DNA of 64,000 nucleotides from Macrocystis pyrifera (Eukaryota > Sar > Phaeophyceae > Laminariales > Laminariaceae): positions 1,116,001 through 1,180,000 of the forward strand of contig JASSKH010000025.1 of the NCBI GenBank assembly GCA_031763025.1, given 5' to 3'. Numbering within the stretch: position 1 is the first letter of the stretch; every line of letters begins with the position of its first letter. A program made the position numbers and the translations under genes. Of this stretch, positions 35,340 to 45,726 are shown piece by piece. The notes under the pieces are model-generated. The model did not search any database. It had not been told where the DNA came from and saw only the letters and a program-made list of their open reading frames with translations.

Positions 35340-36640
35340 ACACACACAAATCACGTGCAGCATGATGCACGGCAACAACGCAGCAGCACCACAAAAAAAA
35401 TCATTGACGATACAGAAATACGTACACACGCACAAGTTTAAGTGTAATAGACACACAAATCATGTCCAGCATGATGTACGGCAACAACGCAGCAGCGCCA
35501 CAAAACGACCAGGAAACACAATTATCCGAGTACATACAAACATTCAGTGAATATTGCGGCAGCACTAAAAAAGCAGAGCAGCAGCAGCAGAAGCAGCAAC
35601 GGATCGCCACAGCGTTGGCGGCAGCAGCATAGCAACGATATGAAAAGAAAGGAGAAAAAAAGTATGTACCCCGAGGCCGTCCGAAAAGTATTTTTGGTAC
35701 CTCAATATAGACCCACCTCCGCATGCTGTACGGCAACAACGCAGCAGCAGCATAGCAACGATACGAAATACGAGAAAAAGTAGTACGTACGCAAAATGCA
35801 GGAGCAAAACGACCAAAATATTTTTTTTACGTATCAAAAAAACCATTTGGGTACAAAAACGGCCAATAAAAACAATAATCCGCGTTGGCAGCAGCAGCAT
35901 AGCAACGACATGAAAATAAGGAAGAAAAAAAGTATGTACCCTGGTATGCCGCAATCGCAAAACCCTCGGAATTTCATTGACGACACCGAAATATGTACAA
36001 ACACAAGTGCAGCATGATGTACGGCAACAACGCAGCAGCACCACAGCAGCAGCATAGCAACGATATATATGAAAATAACCAAGCCAAAAACGAGAAATTG
36101 CAGTACGTACGCAAAATGAAGGAGCAAAACGGCAAAAATATTTTTTCACGTATCAAAAGGAACCATTTGGGTACAAAAACGACCAAGAAAAACAGTAATC
36201 CGAGTACATACGAACATTCAGTGGATATTGCGGCAGCATTAGCAGCAGCAGCAGCAGAAGCAGCTACAGCATTAGCAGCAGCAGAAGCTGCAACGAATCG
36301 CCGCAGCGTTGGCAGCAGCAGCAGCAGCAGCATAGCAACGATATGAAAATAAGGAAGAAAAAAAGAGCATGTACCCTGGTATGCCGCCATCGCAAAACCT
36401 ACGGAATTGACGATCCGAAAATGTGTACGCTTCCAGCATGATGCACGGCAACAACGCAGCAGCACTACATACAGCAGCAGCAATTGCACAGGAGCAGCAG
36501 GTTGCCAGCACGGCAACAACACAGCAGCACCACAGCAGCAGCGAGTGCACAGGAGAAGCAGGTGCACAGCAGCGGCAGCACTCATGGCGTGGCGCTGACA
36601 GCAGCAGCAGCAGCAGCGGCAGCCGAAAACGAGCAAAATG
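35340..36640. repeat. Tandem imperfect repeats with a GTACGGCAACAACGCAGCAG core
   Basis: The core recurs near 35372, 35475, 35728, 36020 and 36440. Longer sub-blocks recur too: GCAACGATATGAAAATAAGG at 36336, with variants at 35632 and 35898, and TTGACGATACAGAAATA at 35299 and 35404. CAG tracts within them create long Ala/Gln/Cys-rich open frames on both strands that are not genes. Confidence 0.8.
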
Positions 36641-36895
36641 AGTACGTGGGGTCACCAAAACATGTACACACAGAAATCGTGTGCTTCACGTCCCGCAAAC
36701 AGTTGTGCATGTGCGCGTTCGCGTGCACTGTGTGTAAGAGGAGCCGACCCAACGCACGAAGGGGAAAGAACGAGCATGGATGAGTAAAAAAATAAATAAA
36801 CGCTTTGACGTAGGTTTGTATGCAAAAAGGCAATTGAAAACCCCGAAAAAACGTATTGGCAACATACAGCATGCACAATAGACATAGACACTCAC

Positions 36896-37262
36896 CACCG
36901 TCAGCAGTCTCGAGGGAGTACGAGACAGTCCCTTCCTTGATCGGGCGAGCACAGAACTCGCAGTTTGTTGCCCTGTCAGGATGATCCCGCCACCACGCAC
37001 GTGAGATCCTTGCAGGTGGCGAAGGCCACGTTTTTGCCGGAGTTCTTGACCAAGTGCTGGTCCGTGCACTGGTCGCAAACAACAGCCGGCACCAGGTCGG
37101 TCTTTGTCGTTGCCGCTCTCTTGCCAGAGGGCGAGGACCACGCGCCTCTCGACGAGGGGGCGGTGAGCTTAGGGAGCGTGGAGAAGGGAGAGGCGGGGGT
37201 TGCAGCACCAGCAGGTTCGCCACCGACAGCAGCAGCTTGGCCGCCGACAGCTGCACCTATCT
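36896..37262 (-). pseudogene. Cysteine-cluster (zinc-finger-like) coding segment with one frameshift
   Basis: On the minus strand an Ala/Gly/Pro/Ser-rich N-terminal part leads into VVCDQCTDQHLVKNSGKNVA and CKDLTCVVAG, then stops. In the next frame ATNCEFCARPIKEGTVSYSL follows and runs to a good donor, GGTG|GTGAGT, at 36895. The three cysteine pairs CDQC, CKDLTC and CEFC, plus the later CYNC/HFAC near 35030-35110, suggest a multi-exon protein with repeated zinc-binding clusters, interrupted here by one frameshift. Exact family not recognised. It lies at the 5' end of the element, as expected for the start of its gene. Confidence 0.45.
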
Positions 37263-37599
37263 ATGCCGTTCGTCGAAGGCGAGACGCCTCTTTTAGGCGC
37301 CGTGCGAAGAGCTGTCTATTGGTTGGCAGTTTACGGAAGAAGAAAGAAGAAAGAAAAGGTTGCTTGGCTGTTTGGCGAAGAAGAAAGAAGAAAGAAAGGT
37401 TGTTTGGCTGTTCGGCTGTTTCAAAGAAGGAAGAAAGGTTGTTTGGCTGTTCGGCTGCAAAGAAGAAGGGCTGTTTGCGAAGAGCTAGCAAGTGACAACG
37501 ACCTGAAAAATCGTAATTATAGTTGTATTTATATAGGTTTTTGTGTATTCCATAGGTCCTGTTAACTATGGACCCCCGTAATAATGCTAGACTATAGTG

Positions 37600-38000
37600 A
37601 TGTTTTTGGTTATTTGGCTTTTCTGTATTATTGATCCTGTTTTCGACAGGCATATAGTTCTGAAGCATGATGTACTTAGTAGAGTACATAATAGTTGTAG
37701 TTGAAGTATAAATATTATCAATAGCCCACAGTATGCAGTGCATGCTGCTTCGATTAACAATGCCTGTCCAGTAACAGTAGTAGTACCTGCACTAACCACA
37801 AGTCGTACAGTAGCAATATAGTCGTTTTCGTTGTGGTGTCCGCTACTGCTGTTGTTGCCGTCTGCATGCTGTTTCTACCTTCTACCTGGCCGATAGCAGT
37901 AGGTACCCTCAACCGTATAATACGTAGCCTGTACTTTTACTAAATCTTGATAGTAGTCGTAGTAGTATAGAATATTGTAGCGTGCATGCTGCTTTTACCT
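37600..38000. repeat. AGT-rich flank with short dispersed-repeat fragments
   Basis: 37780-37990 carries AGTAGTAGT tracts, GTTGTTGCCGTCTGCATGCTG and CCCTCAACCGTATAATACG, resembling degraded parts of the AGT-headed family. No gene. Confidence 0.45.
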
Positions 38001-38009
38001 TTACTGCAG

Positions 38010-38960
38010 AATATGTATGTGCGTAGTAGTGGTACGGGTGAATATTGAAAGACACAGTATAGTCGTCATTCTCCTAACCCATGGTTGTTGTGGTCGGGGG
38101 TTCTCTGCTCGGTGTGTTCCTGGTTTGTTTCTGTTGGGATGGTTTGGGAATTTTTTGTTTGGCGTATTTTTTCTTGCCTACCCCACCGCTCAGTTTCGGA
38201 GCTGGTCTGGGTAATCGGGCCACTCATTTGTGGCACAGGACACGTTTCTAGATTTGTGGGCTGGGTTTAGGTGGTTCTTGGCGCATTCCATGTGGTTTTT
38301 CGTCTCGTTTTTTGTGTTCACATTCGCTTTTCCGTAGAGATTTTCTGGCCCCACCCACGTTACGGTTGGCATGGCGATGGCTTTCGTTGACGGCTTGTTC
38401 TTGCCCCTCAAGGCTGGGACTTCCTTTCTTTCTCTTTTTTAACGTACCTTGCCGGTTTCGTTGCCTTGCCGTCCAGAGCTGTGGGAGTGGGTTTAGAGGA
38501 CCGCATATTCGACTCATGTTCTAGCTTGTAGAATCGGGGTTTCCACGAATTTCCACGAATTATGCATATACGGCTCATCAGAGTGGGCTAGTGCTACAAT
38601 ACTGCTTTGAATGAGGCTCAAAGCCCGGTAATTACCTGGCATCAGGTACTGGGATCGTATTTGTAGTGCTTGAGAGGTGTATCGTGCACGAAAACTAGGG
38701 TTTTTTCCGAGCTTGGCTCCCAGTTCCCGCGTGCACTAAAGGAATAAAACTGCTTCCCTTCAATCTCTAAGCAAAAAACCCACGTGAGTACCAACGAGTA
38801 CCGGCTTAATAGGCAAACGAGTACCGGCTTAATAGGCAAACCTGTCCAGGGATACAAAGTGTCCCGACTTCAGATCATAACATGGTAGCGCTTGCATGCT
38901 ACGTTGCCGTTGCATGCAAGTTAGTACTATAGTAGCAGTAGAATATTTGTGGTGGTAGGT
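38010..38960. other. No supported gene; 24-bp tandem duplication at 38793-38840
   Basis: GAGTACCGGCTTAATAGGCAAAC occurs twice in tandem, and TTTCCACGAA twice near 38545. A minus-strand frame (38190-38411) has spaced Cys and His residues (MECAKNHLNPAHKS, VSCATNEW) but no defined motif, so I leave it uncalled. Confidence 0.4.
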
Positions 38961-39860
38961 AGTATACATAGTGCAGTACAAGGCTTTCCTTCGGAGTCTG
39001 GGAGTAAGATGGAGTCGCTTCTTGTACGACTTGGTTTGGTTGGCTTTGGAATATTCTGTTAACTATCGCAGGTTGTAAGCCGCAATTGGGGTAATGGTGT
39101 AAAGAGAGTCAACCAAATAAACGAGGTTGTATTGTGCCATTTGGCCCGGGGCAAAGGTTGAGTAGTGGCATGGCGAGGATAATACATCAGGTTAGATACG
39201 GCGGGGAAGGAAGCAGTGCCCGCAACAACAACTGCTGTTGTTACGGAAATGTCGTGCAGCAGTTGTTGGTCGGCCGCGATTCCGATATTTACTGCGTATA
39301 GTATAGTTTCCTTCGTAGAGGTCGTGTGAATTCAATAACGACGGTGATGCAAGAAATGAAGGCTCGATCAGCATGACTACATGATTGTGTATCTATCTAT
39401 TTCGTCTGCCTTAATTCGGAAATAATTATGCCTATTTCCAGTACAAAATACAGACATTTGATTTTTACTTTTTGAATAGTGTGTTTCGATCAGATTGCAT
39501 CCTTGAATCGGAAAGTAAATAAATAATAACACACAAATACCAAGGTAATAATATTACCCACCCCCAAAAAGTACTGGAAATTAATTAATGCAGGAGGATT
39601 CGAATACACGTGTCTGTGTCTGCGCTCGTCTGTCGACCGCCTACTACCCACAACACATTTTTACATCGTCCCAGGTATAGTTTAGGTTTATCCCTTTGCG
39701 GTTATAGTTGAAAAATAAGAAATGGACCTTTCATCTTGGATTGAAGCAACGGGGGGGCAGAGTAAATAGGAATATACATTGTAGGTAAAAATAGCGAAAT
39801 ATATACCTGGTAGGTTCTGGTGTGTACCGTAGGTCCTATACACTATGGTCCCTCGTAATA
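38960..39860 (-). mobile_element. Second, strongly decayed relative of the 34.3-37.6 kb element
   Basis: 38970-38997 matches 34372-34399 (CAAGGCTTTCCTTCGGAGT). 39130-39290 matches the OTU-like segment on the minus strand, including GCAGTGCC.GCAACAAC and a TTACGGAAATGT stretch. 39831-39860 repeats the right terminus (AGGTCCTATACACTATGGTC, then CCTCGTAATA). The left terminus is gone and the interior is mostly missing. Confidence 0.55.
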
Positions 39861-40369
39861 TGAGGTGCTGTCTTGCTCAGTTTTGAGTATTCTTCGAGTC
39901 TGACTCGAGTTTTGGGGGTCCAATTTTATACTTGACTTGTTGAATAAAAAACGGACTTGTTAGTGTGGAAAAAACGGTTTTGTAACTAGCGTCGAAATGA
40001 TAGGCCTGAACATAGCGTGGAAGTATTGTCTTCGAATCAGTGTGGATTGGTTCATCACAATCCACCGTCGGGGGATCCGACCCCGCTCCCGGGGAGAGAG
40101 CGAGCCGCCACCGAGAGAGTGCCTCTGCCCCCCCCCCACTCGCTCTGACTTCGTCATCGGCGCCCACTCTTTTGTGGGGGTCACCGCGGGCGTTGTTACT
40201 GGTAGACCACAGCAAAAACAGCAAAAACAAAGCAGCAGTGTCGATTTTTTGTTATTGATCATAGTAAACTACGAGTAATAAAACACTCAAAACCTCTCTG
40301 TTAAATAGGAGCTGGAAGGTATACGTATATCAAACAGGAGGACCACCTATGTCAGGAGATATGTCAAGC

Positions 40370-41760
40370 ATACGTACTGTCTGTAGAGCAAAGTTGACCC
40401 TATGCTTCACACGTACACTGAATCCCTACCCCTCGCCGGCAGTTGCTTTACGGGATAGTTTTCCGAAACTTTTTCCGTCGCTGAAATAGTATGAGCGCAA
40501 GCAAGTTGAAAAAAGCAAGGAAGGGCTAATGGCGGTACTGCTTTTAAAGGCGGACTCAGGCGGGGCAGTATTGCAATACAACGGTACTTCCTCTTTGGCG
40601 GTTCCCGGTTTTTCGTTTTTTGGCGGTACTGTCTTTGGCGGTTCCCGGTACTACAAAATCTGGTGGTACTTTTTTCGGCGGTAATGCAACACCGCGGGAT
40701 TCGTTTCGGCGGTCCCCGGTACTATATTATTTGGCGGTACGTTTTTCGGCGATAATGCAACACGGCTGTATTTGGTTTGGCGGTTCCCGGTATTTCAAAA
40801 TTTAGTGGTGTGGTTTCGGCCGTAATGCTACACACACAGCGGTATTTCATTTGGAGGTTCCCGGTACTACAAACTCCCTAGTAGTAGCAGACCCAGCCAC
40901 TACACTACCAGCAACCCAGAATCTGTACTACTACTAGCGGCAATTGGATTCCCCTTTACACCGCTCGTTGTTCTCCTGGACCACGACTGAGCTTGATGTG
41001 GGAAGGTATGTGGGGGCAGGGCGTGGCGTCTCTCTGTTCTGTCTATCGAGAACGAACCCGAGAACCACATAGGAATACAGAATACAGAACACAGAACACA
41101 TCACGGAACACAGACATATGAATACATACTACAGACCACGAAAGAAACACAGAACACCGCACACGAGACAACACGTAAAGAAAGTCCGGTACTTCTTGGG
41201 CGGAGTCCAGTGTTGGCCGTGCCGTTTGGGCGGTATCCAGTACCGACGGTGACTTTTGGACGGTATCGAGAGTTGGGGCTACTTTCTGGTCGGTCTCGAC
41301 AGTTAGCGGTACAGTTTCAGCGGTTCCCGGTATATTCGAAATCTGGCGGGGCTTTTTTCGGTGGCAAAGCGATACGACGGTATTTTTAGGCGGTTCTGGG
41401 TCTTTCGTTATTGGGTGGAACCGACTTCGGCCGTTCCCGGTTCATACAAAATCTGGCGGGAAACCGCTAAGGTGTCGCGACCGTCCCCCAGGGCGGTATT
41501 TTGTCCCCGAGAAAAGAATCGTCCTCAACCCCGAAAAATCCTATCGATGGGAACAGGCAAGAAGTGCGAATATTGAACCATTTGGGTATGCGCAAATATA
41601 TCGAAGGCACCTGAAAGTGGGAAAAAGGAGACGCTACCTGTATCCACGCTGTGTCTCCAGAAGACAACTGAAGAAGGTGATCGCTCGTGCGAGTTGATTT
41701 TAGCTCTGACGGTTGCGGAATATACAAAATTACAAAGATATGAAACACTGCAGAGGGAAT
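40370..41760. repeat. Dispersed repeat split by a 1-kb insertion
   Basis: 40380-40512 matches 61075-61205 (for example GACCCTATGCTTCACACGTACAC) and 41530-41760 matches 61225-61480 (GAAGGCACCTGAAA, GGAGACGCT, CAGAAGACA). The two halves are contiguous at 61 kb, which is therefore the empty-site form. Confidence 0.75.
40513..41530. mobile_element. Insertion of GGCGGTA-repeat element, about 1.0 kb
   Basis: It is filled at both ends with imperfect tandem repeats of about 70-75 bp containing TTTTCGGCGGTAATGCAACAC and GGCGGTTCCCGGTACTACAAAATCTGG-like blocks. These are the complement of the TACCGCC repeats in the hAT-like element at 25304-26404. The middle (40900-41180) is a CACAGAACACAGA-rich non-coding stretch. 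GAAAAA-type sequence at both junctions may be a target duplication. Clear terminal inverted repeats were not seen. Confidence 0.6.
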
Positions 41761-41912
41761 GCTCCGAAAACGTTGAATATCGTATGGTCCAGGCACAACA
41801 GTTGTTCCAAAGGGGGTACCGTTTTTTCTCCGTCATTTTTGAGAATTGACATGTGAAATAACGTGCTCCAGAATCGCGCGGCCGAGAGGAATCCAAAACC
41901 GGTCTTAAAACC

Positions 41913-42470
41913 ATGTCCATGAACAACGGCCATTTTTCGAAAATTGTGGGAAAATCTACCCCGAAATTAACCCGAAATGCTGAACAAAAAAAAAAAAAGA
42001 TCCGAATCGAAAACAAAATAGAGATGACGCCCAACCCATACCTGATTTGTCGAGAAGACACATGTATGTATACAGGAGTAGGTACAAAATGTATATTATT
42101 ATGTATACCCACAATGATGCATCTGTCCATACACGATAATATACGTGTCATATACACCATCAATATTCATGAAAAGGCTTTTTCTCGGCCAACAGATTGT
42201 TTAAAAAAAAAAAAACAACAACGTAATCCAGGGTCCAGGTCCAATTCATCCGAATCCGAGGAGTTTTTCGACATCCATCGAGCTAGGTTTGCGGTAACAT
42301 CTCCACAGCTGGAGCCGGCAAAATTGGGCTTTTTGCCTATATCTCGCTTCAAAATAGATAAACCCAAAATCTGCATCCAAAGCAATTTGCTCAAAAACGG
42401 TGTCAAAAAGAAAACTTGGCGACTGTATGTCGGCCTCCATAATCTGAACAAAATTTTGTCGGAAAAATGA
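41913..42470 (+). CDS. Unassigned open reading frame, 185 codons
   Basis: A true ATG opens one of the longer uninterrupted frames in the window. The product is lysine-rich with a poly-Lys run from an A tract, then NPGSRSNSSESEEFFDIHRA, then a basic C-terminus (LLKNGVKKKTWRLYVGLHNL). A shadow frame of 212 codons on the minus strand covers the left part. A tracts of 11-12 bases lie inside, so frame is uncertain. No domain recognised and no homologous segment elsewhere in the window. Confidence 0.22.
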   Translation: MSMNNGHFSKIVGKSTPKLTRNAEQKKKKIRIENKIEMTPNPYLICREDTCMYTGVGTKCILLCIPTMMHLSIHDNIRVIYTINIHEKAFSRPTDCLKKKKQQRNPGSRSNSSESEEFFDIHRARFAVTSPQLEPAKLGFLPISRFKIDKPKICIQSNLLKNGVKKKTWRLYVGLHNLNKILSEK

Positions 42471-42838
42471 ATTACTCCGAGACAAAGACGAAAACAAAAA
42501 ATATAGCCCGATGGTACGATCGGTCTGAAACAGACCTAGCCGACGATATATTTGTGTGTTCCTTTTTTTTTTTTTTTGTCATCACTTTTACTTTCCAGCC
42601 CACTCGTAGGAGGTTTTACCCTCGACGATCTTCTGGACAAGCCGTGGTCACAGGTGTCGTCCCTTCTCCCCCCCGGTACGTGCCTTCATTTTTATCGCGC
42701 ATAGGGTTCAGCATTCCCACTGAAAGTAAGTGACCACCGCAAAACAATTAAATATGCGAATGAGTGTCGAATTTCTCGAAAATTTGTTGTGCATGGACTA
42801 TATTGCATCAGTGCATTTATGTGTGTGTTCTGAGTGTA

Positions 42839-43940
42839 CATGTGATATGAGTAGAGTATTCATGGGCTATAGATATAGATAATACGTTGCAGTCTTGTAG
42901 TTCCACGAATACGAGAATAATCCAAAGAATGGATTAACCCGGCGGTTATTCCGTTAGTCGAGAGTATCGTTATTTTTAGGAATGTTCCTTGATGCAGATA
43001 GGACTACGAAGTGAGAAGTTCTTATATTAGCAGAAGAACGATCGGTAGCCATAGGAAAGTTCTGTTGGAGTACATCAGATAAGAGGAATTTAGGAGAGCT
43101 TGTGGCGTGGGGTGGGACGAGTATATCTGGGCGTCGAGTCCCGCCCCCCCTACCTCTCACTTCTCTACCAGAGCACCTCCTCAGCTCTCGCCATCAATAA
43201 GAAGATCTAAATCAGAAGAAGCGAAGCACTGCTTTCCAGCTGCTAGAACAACCTGCGTCCCTTGCCACTACCCTTACCGCTACCCTAGACCGGTCTCCGC
43301 ATCACATACATGTATTACAAGAGCGTGCGCCAAATCGGTAGTACGGGCGATCGACATTTCGATCGACGTATCACACACTCTGATACAATGCAATACCTGC
43401 ATGAGTGAAGTACGTCGATATATAGCCATTGGTCTTTGTGATGCGGTTGACCGCCCTAGGGTAGTGGTAAGGGTAGTGGTAAGGGACGCAGGTTGTTCTG
43501 GCACCTGGAAAGCAGTGCTTCGCTTCTTCTGATTTAGATCTTCTTATTGATGGCGAGAGCTGAGGAGGTGCTCTGGTAGAGAAGTGAGAGGTAGGGGGGC
43601 GGGACTCGACGCCCAGATATACTCGTCCCACCCCATGCCACAAGCTCTCCTAAATTCCTCTTATCTGATGTACTCCTACAGAACTAGTCCTATGGCTACC
43701 GATCGTTCTTCTGCTAATATAAGAACTTCTCACTTCGTAGTGCTATCTTCGTCAAGGAACATTACTCTCGTCTAACGGGCTATCCGCCCTAGGGAACATT
43801 CCTAAGAGAACGTTACTCTCGACTAACGGAATATCCGCCGGGTTAATCCATTCTTTGGATTATTCTCGTATTCGTGAGACTACAAGACTGCAACATATTA
43901 TCTATATCTATAGCCCATGAATACTCCACCCATATCACAT
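42839..43940. repeat. Large inverted repeat, arms of about 470 and 500 bp, 130-bp loop
   Basis: The left arm 42839-43305 and right arm 43438-43940 are reverse complements with high identity, including CCCTACCTCTCACTTCTCTA and GAAGAAGCGAAGCACTGCTT. The right arm has an extra duplicated block of about 45 bp near 43755-43815. Each arm contains TGTTGGAGTACATCAG (or TGTAGGAGTACATCAG) leading inward to AGAACA, which resembles an LTR bounded by TG and CA, so the palindrome may be two LTRs in inverted orientation. The loop shares TTTCGATCGACGTATCACAC with 62595-62614. Confidence 0.85.
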
Positions 43941-44420
43941 TAGCCCACCCTGAATAGTCGTATATGCAGGCCACAAGATGGTCGGAGGGTGATGACGAAG
44001 TTCATCCCAAACGGCCAGGAAAAAGGTGGTCGAAGATGCGGCTATTCGAAACAAAATAAATGAGGCTATAGATCCCCCCACACCTCGTAATAAAACCCAA
44101 ACACTACGAAGAGGGGGTGCTCGCTGAGAACAACCACTGAAAGGGAGACTAAAGGAGAGAGAGACACAGAACTCAAACATGCGCCCTGTTTTTATAGTAA
44201 AGGCGCCGCCAGAGGTGCACCATGACGCTTGTTCTGTACCTCGTAGGGTAGAAGCAGCGTAAGGATGGGCCAATCTGAAGAGGGGTGCACATACGTACGC
44301 TGGTCCCAAAAGAGCTACGTGCAACCATATAAGATTCGTCTGCGAGTATATGCGTTCCTATACGATGGATGTGCGACTCCATCACAGCGAGACGGGGGGA
44401 CCGATCCACACACACATCTT
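43940..44420. repeat. Fragment related to the internal region at 54741-54960
   Basis: TAGCCCACCCTGAA followed by CGTATATGCAG occurs at 43941-43970 and 54750-54777. GTCGAAGATGCG/ATCGAAGATGCG and CCCACACCTC follow in the same order. The remainder to 44420 is without a recognised gene. Confidence 0.45.
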
Positions 44421-44424
44421 GCTC

Positions 44425-44515
44425 TACGTACCTGTGGAGGTGTTACCTGCTGAGCTATAGTAATAGGGGTAGAAGATCGATCGATTACCCAGCCCAGGGT
44501 AACTAGCATGGTGCC
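44425..44515 (-). mobile_element. tRNA-derived SINE-like copy 1 (partial)
   Basis: On the minus strand it reads ACCCTGGGCTGGGTAATCGA, then CTATAGCTCAGCAGGTAACACC, an excellent Pol III box A. Box B is missing. Confidence 0.6.
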
Positions 44516-44529
44516 ACCCCGGGCAACTT

Positions 44530-45290
44530 CGCGTGTGTGTATGTATGCAGCAGTGCCTGCCTTTCGTATGATCTTTCTCCCCCGCCCGTTTTTGTCCGTT
44601 TTTTGTCCCTTCTTTCCTTTTCTTTTTTTTGTATTTCCTTCTTTTCGTAGTCTGCCCTCTTTGTGTCTCTGTAGCTAACTTTTTTTTTTTTGCCATCTGC
44701 TTTTTCTTTTTACCTTGCTTCGTTTCCTTTCCGTTTGTTGTCTAGTATTTTCGTACTATTTTTTGCTCCCCTGGTGATCTTAGTAGCGGAATAAGCATGT
44801 CTGTCTTAATTTCTTGTCTCTGTTCTACACCCCTCGCGCAGCGTGCGAGCTTGCAATCTGCGAAAATACGGGCATATATATTCTCGTGTGTTTACTTGCT
44901 TTCTTTCTTGCCTTAATTGAACTTTTTTTTTTCTCTCTTCCCTTTTTGAATTTGATTTTTCCTATTTTGATTCGATTTTTCGACGTCGAGTTGTTTTTTG
45001 CATCTTGTCTATTTCGTCTGCGTAGTATGTGGTCTTCTCGGTTTCTGTGGCGACTTGCACAGCGTACCGCATGTACCTGATACGTACGTGAGCAGACCGA
45101 AACTTTCGTTTTCTTGTCTGAGGTGTAGATGTGCTTCAGTCGTCATGTGTACTATTATAATATTTATAGTAATTGCTAGTTTTATTTTTACTTTTACCGA
45201 GGTACTTCTTCCACTCCAGAGTTATTGGAGCCTATCCGGCGACTATATAGACTGCATTGTATTGTGGCGATGGGTTAATGTGAGAACCAC
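44530..45290 (+). mobile_element. LINE 3'-tail fragment
   Basis: Collinear with 22620-23290: a T-rich start, AGCGGAATAAGCATGTCTGT, CTGTTCTACACCCCTCGCGC, CTTGCAATCTGCGAAAA and CCACTCCAGAGTTATTGGAG, ending AATGTGAGAAC. No reverse-transcriptase part is present, so it is a strongly 5'-truncated insertion of the same LINE family. Phe-rich open frames here come from the T tracts. Confidence 0.75.
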
Positions 45291-45514
45291 AACAACAACA
45301 ATCCTCTCCCCCTTCTGTAAAGCCAGTTATGTGGGGCGCCGGTATCGTATGCGGTCGTACGCTGACCTACGCACGTACAAATATGATCGATTTGCGCGCG
45401 GCCCGTTCATGTTTATCCCTAAAGTTACAACTTTAGGTACATCTGCTCCTTCCACTGCTGTGTTTACTGCGGTACATAGCAGTATTCACTTGTTTTTTCC
45501 CCGTTTCGCCTCTC

Positions 45515-45725
45515 AAGCCCCCAAAGAGGGTATGTTATAAAGTTTACCCTGAGCTGGGTACTCGATCGATTTTCTACCACTATAGCTCTGCGGGTAACAC
45601 CTTCATATTTGCCATCGTCGAGGACACGGGTTTGAATATAACTTCGAACGTTTCTTTCATGGAGGCCCTCGGGCGTGTGGTCCAAAAAACAGGTATCCCT
45701 GGTTCCCAGGTATTATAAACGAAGC
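45515..45725 (+). mobile_element. tRNA-derived SINE-like copy 2
   Basis: On the plus strand it reads TTACCCTGAGCTGGGTACTC, GATCGATT, TATAGCTCTGCGGGTAACACC (box A), CACGGGTTTGAATATAAC (weak box B), ACTTCGAACGTTTCTTT and TCCCTGGTTCCCAGGTATTA, ending AACGAAGCG. The order and the 3' tail match copy 4 at 49480-49745. Confidence 0.6.
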
Positions 45726-45726
45726 G

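Larger units (their letters stand above)
34303..37583 (-). mobile_element. 3.28-kb terminal-inverted-repeat element with OTU-like and zinc-cluster coding remnants
   Basis: The left end TATTACGGGGGACCATAGT pairs with the right end, inverse TATTACGGGGGTCCATAGT, with patchy similarity continuing for about 30 bp. The ends can be read as TA-flanked. Coding remnants run right to left: a zinc-cluster region (36896-37262), a CAG-rich tandem-repeat middle (35340-36640), a second cysteine pair and an OTU-like segment (34609-35130). No transposase core was recognised, so the mobilising enzyme is unknown. The MITE at 273-381 has the same termini. Cellular OTU proteins are cysteine proteases acting on ubiquitin; OTU domains are also known cargo of some transposons and viruses. 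Confidence 0.65.

Noticed and set aside
34609..35394. Single 261-codon protein as annotated by one open frame
   Set aside because: Its N-terminal half is poly-Pro/Cys from G-rich and CAG-rich DNA. The meaningful cysteine cluster and the middle segment lie in the other two frames, so the gene is frameshifted.
35974..36636. 220-codon Cys/Ala-rich minus-strand frame
   Set aside because: It arises from CAG/GCA tandem repeats (TGC and GCT codons on the other strand). The cysteines are not in spaced motifs, so it is not part of the peptide family.
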